This document shows, piece by piece, positions 58,702 through 64,000 of a DNA stretch of 64,000 bases. The stretch's first letter is position 1. Each line of letters starts with the position of its first letter. Made by a program: the position numbers and the translations under genes. Below the pieces are notes generated by a model that made no database searches, had not been told where the DNA came from, and saw nothing but the letters and a program-made list of their open reading frames with translations. Origin of the DNA: Streptomyces sp. ISL-10 (GTDB taxonomy: Bacteria > Actinomycetota > Actinomycetes > Streptomycetales > Streptomycetaceae); assembly GCF_018614575.1 (NCBI RefSeq), contig NZ_JAGGOJ010000035.1, positions 1 through 64,000 of the forward strand. The letters are read 5' to 3'.

Positions 58702-59412
58702 ATGACCCCCATGACCTCCTCCCGCGACCTCGCCGAGTTCGCCGCGCTGCTCGCCGACGAGACCCGTGCCGGGATCTGCCTCGCGCTGCTCGACGGGCGG
58801 GCCTGGACCGCGGGAGAGCTGGCCCGGCATGCCGGGGTCGCCCCGTCGACAGCGAGCGAGCATCTCGGCAGGCTGGTCGCCGGCGGGGTGCTCACCGAGG
58901 AGCGCCAGGGCAGGCACCGCTACGTGCGGCTCGCCGGGGACCGCGTGGCGCATCTCGTCGAGGAGCTGGCCGCGTACGCCACCCCCGCGGGGCCCGCACG
59001 GCCGCCGCGCGGTCTGCGCGAGGCGGGCGTCGCCGCCGCCATGGCACGCGGCCGCACCTGCTACGACCATCTCGCAGGGAGGCTCGGCATCACGATCACC
59101 CGGGCCATGACCGTACGGGGCCTGCTCAGCCAGGACGCCGGATTCGCCCTCACCGAACGGGGCGCGCGATGGTTCGACGATCTCGGGGTGTCACTGGAGC
59201 GCACCGGGCGGCGACCTCTGGTCCGCGGCTGCCTGGACTGGACGGAGCGCAAGCCACACCTCGCCGGACTCGCGGGTGCGCGGCTGTGTCGCCACGCGCT
59301 GGACGCGGGCTGGTGCGTACGGATCGGCTCGGAGCGGGCGGTGAAGGTGACCGGGGATGGGGAGCGGGCCCTCGACCGTCTGCTCGGCATCGAGCCGGGG
59401 CTGCTGCGGTGA
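58702..59412 (+). CDS. ArsR-type winged-helix regulator with C-terminal extension
   Basis: 236 residues. ArsR-like HTH at residues 10-75 (LADETRAGICLALLDGRAWT, AGELARHAGVAPSTASEHLG). No ArsR metal Cys motif (ELCVCDL) is present. The extension of about 150 residues is conserved in actinobacteria and includes LVRGCLDWTERKPHLAGLAG. This longer subgroup often controls transporters or oxidoreductases. The start codon follows GGGGC and lies 14 bp after the TetR stop. An EamA exporter follows 61 bp later and may be its target. Confidence 0.85.
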   Translation: MTPMTSSRDLAEFAALLADETRAGICLALLDGRAWTAGELARHAGVAPSTASEHLGRLVAGGVLTEERQGRHRYVRLAGDRVAHLVEELAAYATPAGPARPPRGLREAGVAAAMARGRTCYDHLAGRLGITITRAMTVRGLLSQDAGFALTERGARWFDDLGVSLERTGRRPLVRGCLDWTERKPHLAGLAGARLCRHALDAGWCVRIGSERAVKVTGDGERALDRLLGIEPGLLR

Positions 59413-59473
59413 GGGCCTGGGCGCGGACGATATTGCGGTGAGCGCCGAAGGATCCGGGCCGTACGGTCGGCCC

Positions 59474-60460
59474 ATGACGAACCCGATACGCAACTCCCGG
59501 TGGCCCGCTCTGGTGGCCGCGGGCGTCACCGTCGCGCTGTGGGCCTCCGCCTTCGTGTCCATCCGCAGCGCGGGCGAGGCCTACTCCCCCGGCGCACTCG
59601 CGCTCGGCCGCCTGCTCGCGGGGTCCCTCGCGCTGGGCTGCGTCCTGCTGGTCCGCCGCGAGGGCCTGCCGCCGCGGGCGGCCTGGCCCGGGATCGCGGT
59701 GTCCGGGCTGCTCTGGTTCGGCGTGTACATGGTGGTGCTCAACTGGGGCGAGCAGGAGGTCGACGCGGGCACGGCCGCGATGGTGGTCAACATCGGGCCC
59801 GTCCTCATCGCGCTGCTCGGCGCGCGACTGCTGGGCGAGGCCCTGCCGCCGCGCCTGCTCACGGGGATGGCCGTGTCGTTCGCGGGGGCGGTCACGGTGG
59901 GCCTGTCGATGTCGGGTGAGGGCACCGCGTCCACGCTGGGCGTCCTGCTGTGCCTGCTGGCGGCGGTGGGCTACGCGGGCGGAGTCGTGGCGCAGAAGCC
60001 GGCGCTGGTGCACGCGAGCGCGTTGCAGGTGACGACTTTCGGGTGCCTGGTGGGAACGGTCGCGTGCCTGCCGTTCGCGGGCCAACTGGTGGACCAGGCG
60101 GCGCACGCCCCGCTGCCCGCCACGCTGAACATGGTCTATCTGGGTGTGTTCCCGACGGCGCTCGCCTTCACGACCTGGGCCTATGCCCTGGCGCGTACGA
60201 CCGCGGGACGGATGGGCGCCACCACGTACGCCGTGCCTGCCCTGGTGGTGCTGATGTCCTGGCTGGCGCTGGAGGAGGTGCCGGCGCCGCTGACGCTGGC
60301 GGGCGGTGCGCTGTGTCTGGCGGGTGTGGCGGTGTCGCGGTCCCGGCCGCGGAACGGATCCGCGGCCGGGGGCGAGGATGTCATTCGGCAGGCGCGGGTT
60401 CCTTCACGGCAGGCTCCGCCGACGCGGCCGCCTTCGCGGCCCGGGTGGCGAGAACCTTGA
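59474..60460 (+). CDS. EamA/DMT-superfamily metabolite exporter
   Basis: 328 residues with ten predicted helices in two EamA halves: LWASAFVSIRSAGEAYSPGA in the first, FPTALAFTTWAYALARTTAG in the second. Probably exports an amino acid or drug-like compound. The C-terminal tail after VAVSRSRPRNG is unlike the family and overlaps the convergent MFS gene by 80 bp, so its last 30 or so residues may be an accident of a lost stop codon. The ATG at 59474 has no strong ribosome site. Confidence 0.85.
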   Translation: MTNPIRNSRWPALVAAGVTVALWASAFVSIRSAGEAYSPGALALGRLLAGSLALGCVLLVRREGLPPRAAWPGIAVSGLLWFGVYMVVLNWGEQEVDAGTAAMVVNIGPVLIALLGARLLGEALPPRLLTGMAVSFAGAVTVGLSMSGEGTASTLGVLLCLLAAVGYAGGVVAQKPALVHASALQVTTFGCLVGTVACLPFAGQLVDQAAHAPLPATLNMVYLGVFPTALAFTTWAYALARTTAGRMGATTYAVPALVVLMSWLALEEVPAPLTLAGGALCLAGVAVSRSRPRNGSAAGGEDVIRQARVPSRQAPPTRPPSRPGWREP

Positions 60461-61745
60461 TCGAGAACAGCGCGATCACGGCGAGACCGATGATGTAGGC
60501 GGAGACGGCCATCGACGTGCCGGTGGCCTCCAGCAGCAGCACCATCATGAACGGCGCCAGGCCGCCGCCGAACACCGCGGCGATCTGGTAGCCGAGCGAG
60601 GCGCCGGTGTAGCGCATCTCCGCGGTGAACAGCTCGGCGAACAGGGCGGCCTGGGGCCCGTACATGATGCTGAGGAAGCAGCTGGTGACGAACGTGCCGA
60701 CGCCGAGCCACAGCAGCGAACCCGTGTCGATGAGCAGGAACAGCGGAACCGCCCAGAGCAGCAGGCCGATCGCGCCCGCCGCGTAGATGCGCAGCCGTCC
60801 GATGCGGTCGGACAGCGAGGCCGCCGCGGGTATCAGCACGAGCTGGGTGAGGCTGACGCAGAGCGAGACGGCGAGGACCGCGCTGCGCTTCATCTCGAGT
60901 TCGCGGGTCGCGTAGTCGAGCACGCCGGTGATGATGATGTAGAAGGTCGCGGTGTTGACGGCGAAGGAGCCGCCGGCCAGGAAGACGGTGCCGAGGTGGC
61001 TGCGCAGGATGGTGCGCAGCGGCGAGCGCCGTTCGGACTTCTCCTGCGCCGCCAGAGCTCGCTCTGCCTCGCGGAACGCGGGTGTCTCCTCGACGCGGGT
61101 GTGGATGTACCAGGCGAGGCCGAGGACGAGGAAGCCGACGAAGAACGGGACGCGCCAGCCCCAGGAGGCGAAGGTGCTCTCGCTGGTGAGGGAACCGGCC
61201 ACCAGGAAGACGGTGTTGGCGGTGACGACGCCGATCGGGACACCGAGCTGGACGAGGCTGCCGTACAGACCGCGCTTGCCCTCGGGGGCGTACTCGGTCG
61301 CCATCAGCATGGCGCCGCCCCACTGCGCGCCGACGGCGATGCCCTGGGCGACTCGCAGGAGCACCAGGATGACGGGTGCGGCGATGCCGATGGTCTCGTA
61401 CGTGGGGAGCAGCCCGATCCCGGCGGTGGCGACGCCCATCAGGGTCAGCGCGAGGACCAGCATGGGCTTGCGCCCGCGCTTGTCGCCGAGCTGCCCGGCG
61501 ATGATGCCGCCGATGGGGCGTGCGAGGAAGCCGACGGCGAACGTCGCGAAGGCGGCCAGGACGCCGGCGGAGGAGCTGCCCGCGGGGAAGTAGAGATCGC
61601 CGAGGACGAGGGCGGCGGCGATGCCGAAGACGAAGTAGTCGTACCACTCGACGGCGGAGGCGAGGGCCGCTGCGGTGGCGACGCGCCGGCGGTTCGGCGC
61701 CGATCCGGTGGCCGGGGCGGCGGGGGACGGAGGTGCGGTGTCCAT
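60381..61745 (-). CDS. MFS transporter, metabolite:H+ symporter (MHS) family
   Basis: 454 residues, twelve helices. MHS hallmarks: SAVEWYDYFVFG in helix 1, GFLARPIGGIIAGQLGDKRG between helices 2 and 3, and RVAQGIAVGAQWGGAMLMA in helix 4. Substrates of the family include shikimate, proline betaine, alpha-ketoglutarate and aromatic acids. An operator-like palindrome (site 3) lies 42 bp upstream of the start. The C-terminal tail is Ala/Glu/Pro-rich and overlaps the EamA gene. Confidence 0.92.
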   Translation of the reverse strand: MDTAPPSPAAPATGSAPNRRRVATAAALASAVEWYDYFVFGIAAALVLGDLYFPAGSSSAGVLAAFATFAVGFLARPIGGIIAGQLGDKRGRKPMLVLALTLMGVATAGIGLLPTYETIGIAAPVILVLLRVAQGIAVGAQWGGAMLMATEYAPEGKRGLYGSLVQLGVPIGVVTANTVFLVAGSLTSESTFASWGWRVPFFVGFLVLGLAWYIHTRVEETPAFREAERALAAQEKSERRSPLRTILRSHLGTVFLAGGSFAVNTATFYIIITGVLDYATRELEMKRSAVLAVSLCVSLTQLVLIPAAASLSDRIGRLRIYAAGAIGLLLWAVPLFLLIDTGSLLWLGVGTFVTSCFLSIMYGPQAALFAELFTAEMRYTGASLGYQIAAVFGGGLAPFMMVLLLEATGTSMAVSAYIIGLAVIALFSIKVLATRAAKAAASAEPAVKEPAPAE

Positions 61746-62124
61746 GCGTGCACTCCAGAGGTGCGGGGACGAGGAGTGCGGGGAACGTACCGACCGGTGG
61801 GTATGGAGTCAACGGGTTGCGCAGCGGGGATTTCCCGGGGTGGGCCGCGGGGTACTGCGGGAGCGGGCAGCCCGAAGGGCCCGGGGGCGCGATGGCCCTC
61901 CGGGCTGGACTTTCCCCTCCCCGCCCCTGCCCCCGGCCGGGGGCGCTACCCCCGAACCCCTGCGCCTCGAACTCCCCTACGGCCCGGCGGCCGCGGGTGG
62001 GGTCCCCCCGGCGGATCCACGGGAAGTGGCCCCGGCGGGGCTGCTCTGCGGCTCGTCCGAAGGTCGAGGACACCCCGCGAAGCGCGACACGGGTCCGGGG
62101 CGGAGCCCCCGGTCAGGGGAAAGG
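61746..62124. other. 379-bp gap: operator site 3 and a GC-rich intergenic repeat
   Basis: TACCGACCGGTGGGTA (61788-61803) belongs to the same palindrome family as 41798 and 47949. From about 61850 the sequence is a GC-rich intergenic element with GGGGGCG/CTACCCCC and GGGTCCGGGGCGGAGCCCCC (near 62090), like the units in the 44 kb array. It probably ends transcription of the alcohol dehydrogenase gene. No gene seen. Confidence 0.65.
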
Positions 62125-63204
62125 TCAGAACACCACCAGGGCGCGGCCGCCCCGGCCCTCGCGCATTGCCGCGAAGGCCGCCGGGATGTCCTCCAGCCCG
62201 ATGCGGTCCGTCACCAGCGCCCCCAGGTCGAGCCCACCGTCGCGGATGTGGGCGGCCAGGACCGGGAGGTCCCGCTCCGGGTCGGAGTTGCCGTAGACGC
62301 AACCCGACAGGGTGCGGCCCCAGTGGAATATCTCCAGGGCGTTGAACGTGACCTGCTGGTCCTTGCCGCCGATGCCGACGACCGTGGTGCGGCCGCCGCG
62401 GCGGGTCGAGTCCCAGGCGGTCCGGATCGTCGCGGCGCGGCCCACGCACTCGATCGCGACGTCCGCGCCGTGCCCGCCGGTGAGCCGGCGGATCTCCTTC
62501 GCGGTGGTGTCGGACGCGACGACATACTCCGTGGCGCCCGCCCGGCGGGCCAGATCCTCCTTCTCGGGGGAGACGTCGACCGCGATGACCGTGCCCGCGC
62601 CCGCGATCCGGGCCGACTGGAGCGTGGCGAGGCCCACCCCGCCGACGCCGAGAACGACGACCGACTCGCCCTCGCGGACGCGGGCGGAGTGGTGGACGGC
62701 CCCGTATCCGGTGAGCACCGCGCAGCCGAGGAGTGCCGCGTCGGTCAGGGAGACGCCGTCGGGCGCCGGCAGCACGCAGTTCGCCGCGACCACGGTCTCC
62801 TCGGCGAAGGCGGCCACGTTCAGGCCGGGATGGAGCTCGGTGCCGTCCGCCGTGACGGCGTGGACACGGCCGGCGCCCGTCAGGGCGTCGGCGCACAGCC
62901 AGACCTCCCCGATCGAGCAGGCGTGACAAATTCCGCACGACGGCGCCCAGTTGAGGACGACGCCGTCGCCCGGGGCGACATGGGTGACGCCCTCGCCGAC
63001 GGAGACGACGGTGCCGGCGCCCTCGTGACCGAGGACGGCTGGGACGGGCACGCGCATGGTGCCGTTGGACAGGGACAGGTCGGAGTGGCACACCCCGGCG
63101 GCGGCGAGGCGGACCCGGACCTGGCCGGGGCCTGCCTCGGGCAACGAAATTTCGGTGACCTCCAGGGGAGAACCGACAGCGGACAGGACTGCGGCGCGGA
63201 CCAC
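62125..63204 (-). CDS. Zinc-dependent alcohol dehydrogenase (class III-like MDR)
   Basis: 359 residues. Catalytic zinc ligands Cys in GVCHSDLS and His in LGHEGAGT. The structural zinc loop CGICHACSIGEVWLC has four Cys. NAD-binding GVGGVGLATLQ. Related to mycothiol/glutathione-dependent class III enzymes, but more to general aryl/alkyl alcohol dehydrogenases. The GTG start at 63204 has GGGAG 10 nt upstream. The aldehyde dehydrogenase gene ends 17 bp before this start on the same strand, so the pair would oxidise an alcohol through aldehyde to acid. Confidence 0.92.
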   Translation of the reverse strand: MVRAAVLSAVGSPLEVTEISLPEAGPGQVRVRLAAAGVCHSDLSLSNGTMRVPVPAVLGHEGAGTVVSVGEGVTHVAPGDGVVLNWAPSCGICHACSIGEVWLCADALTGAGRVHAVTADGTELHPGLNVAAFAEETVVAANCVLPAPDGVSLTDAALLGCAVLTGYGAVHHSARVREGESVVVLGVGGVGLATLQSARIAGAGTVIAVDVSPEKEDLARRAGATEYVVASDTTAKEIRRLTGGHGADVAIECVGRAATIRTAWDSTRRGGRTTVVGIGGKDQQVTFNALEIFHWGRTLSGCVYGNSDPERDLPVLAAHIRDGGLDLGALVTDRIGLEDIPAAFAAMREGRGGRALVVF

Positions 63205-63221
63205 GATGGTTGTCTCCCGGC

Positions 63222-64000
63222 TCAGAACTGGAGGGACTTGGTCTGGAGGTACTCGGCGAGGCCGTGCGGACCGAGCTCGCGGCCGACGCCGGACTGCTTG
63301 TAACCGCCGAAGGGCGCCAGCGGGTTGAACCGGCCGCCGTTGATGTCGACCTGCCCGGTGTCCATACGGCGGGCGAAGGCGACGGCCGCCTCGTCCTGCG
63401 CCGCCCAGACCGCGCCGGCCAGACCGTAGACGGTGCCGTTGGCGATGGCCAGCGCGTCTTCCTCGTCCTCGTACTTCAGGATCGAGACGACCGGGCCGAA
63501 GATCTCCTCCTGGGCGATCGTCATGCCGGGCGTCACATCCGCGAACACGGTCGGACGGACGTAGTAGCCGGTCTCCAGCGGCGCGTCCGGGCCGCCGGCG
63601 ACGACGCGGGCCCCCTCGGCGATGCCCTTCTCGATGTACCCGCGGACCCGCTGCTGCTGCCCGGCATTGACGAGCGGGCCGATCCGGTCGCCGGGCACGT
63701 ACGCGGCGACCGCGGCGGCGGCCAGCGCGACGGCCTCGTCGTACTGGTCCCTGTGCACCAGCATCCGGGTCCACGCGCTGCATGTCTGGCCGGAGTTGGA
63801 CATCACGTTGGCGATGCCCACGGCCACGGCCTTCGCCAGGTCCGCACCGGGCAGGATGACGTTCGCGGACTTGCCGCCGAGCTCCAGGGCGACGCGCTTG
63901 ATCGCGGCGCCGGCGGTCGCGCCGATCTGCCTGCCCACGGCCGTGGAGCCGGTGAAGGACACGAGATCGACGTCCTCGTGGGCGGCGAGCGCCTGGCCCG
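63222..64000 (-). CDS. Aldehyde dehydrogenase (5' end beyond the window)
   Basis: The C-terminal 259 codons of an NAD(P)-dependent aldehyde dehydrogenase. Present: VSFTGSTAVGRQI (cofactor loop), the catalytic-Glu motif ELGGKS, the catalytic Cys in NSGQTCSAWTR, and EEIFGPVVSILKY. The N-terminal half including the cofactor Rossmann core start lies past 64000. First gene, then alcohol dehydrogenase, in one operon. Partial only by the window edge; no damage seen. Confidence 0.94.
   Translation of the reverse strand, partial: GQALAAHEDVDLVSFTGSTAVGRQIGATAGAAIKRVALELGGKSANVILPGADLAKAVAVGIANVMSNSGQTCSAWTRMLVHRDQYDEAVALAAAAVAAYVPGDRIGPLVNAGQQQRVRGYIEKGIAEGARVVAGGPDAPLETGYYVRPTVFADVTPGMTIAQEEIFGPVVSILKYEDEEDALAIANGTVYGLAGAVWAAQDEAAVAFARRMDTGQVDINGGRFNPLAPFGGYKQSGVGRELGPHGLAEYLQTKSLQF

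Overview
The window is about 64 kb of very GC-rich DNA (coding codons almost all end in G or C) from a Streptomyces chromosome or a very close relative. Evidence inside the window: chaplin genes, a mycothiol ligase (MshC), a ParJ/PAC2 protein, a gyl-type glycerol operon, F420-type oxidoreductases, TTG/GTG starts and many TetR and GntR regulators. From memory, the gene order from the methionine synthase to gluconokinase matches the S. coelicolor core region around SCO1657-SCO1679, and soxR and its neighbours resemble the region near SCO1697. This synteny is recalled and was not searched.

Layout. 0-14 kb: an oligopeptide-type substrate-binding lipoprotein, a HAD phosphatase, cobalamin-dependent methionine synthase (metH), the glycerol regulon (gylR, then glpF-glpK-glpD) with a shared operator-like motif, then a divergent MFS transporter and FadR-type regulator. 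14-27 kb: a conserved actinobacterial housekeeping cluster (parJ, mshC, an atypical kinase-like protein, DUF3090 protein, histidine phosphatase, corA, ferritin-like protein, LLM oxidoreductase, aldo/keto reductase, a RecD-like protein with decayed ATPase motifs, two small conserved proteins). 27-31 kb: a long sortase-anchored chaplin and a short chaplin, an M20 peptidase, tRNA-Leu(GAG) with a textbook terminator, and a pseudouridine synthase. 31-38 kb: a mycothiol-dependent-type alcohol dehydrogenase divergent from a multicopper oxidase, an amino-acid permease, and a decayed gluconate locus (broken gntR remnant, intact gntK, no permease) next to a TnpB remnant. 38-44 kb: a YedY-like molybdoenzyme with a membrane cytochrome b partner, NUDIX, two DUF202 membrane proteins, a duplicated His-rich protein, an MBL-fold hydrolase, and an APH-like kinase/acyl-CoA dehydrogenase operon. 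44-48 kb: a 750-bp array of intergenic repeats, then an SDR / acyl-CoA synthetase / TetR operon. 48-54 kb: a NamZ-like muramidase, a frameshifted erythromycin-esterase-like gene, an alpha/beta hydrolase, a zinc-ribbon protein, a truncated gene remnant and a DRB0094-type RNA ligase. 54-64 kb: soxR, a MaoC-like hydratase with its TetR regulator, YiaA/B, an acyl-CoA dehydrogenase divergent from another TetR, an ArsR-like regulator, an EamA exporter, an MHS-type MFS transporter, and an alcohol dehydrogenase/aldehyde dehydrogenase pair cut by the right edge.

The genes group around carbon and lipid catabolism (glycerol, gluconate remnant, acyl-CoA and alcohol/aldehyde oxidation). Each catabolic unit lies beside its own regulator and a recognisable palindrome. 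Three palindromes of the form ACCGACYGGTYRGT precede separate lipid- or transport-related units, and two CTRAGC-N4-GCTYA palindromes flank the MaoC/TetR pair. Recent decay is visible in at least four genes. I see no CRISPR array, prophage, intact insertion sequence or biosynthetic gene cluster. The nearest things to undescribed biology are the pseudo-helicase, the kinase-like protein in the mshC cluster, the regulatory palindromes and the intergenic repeat array.
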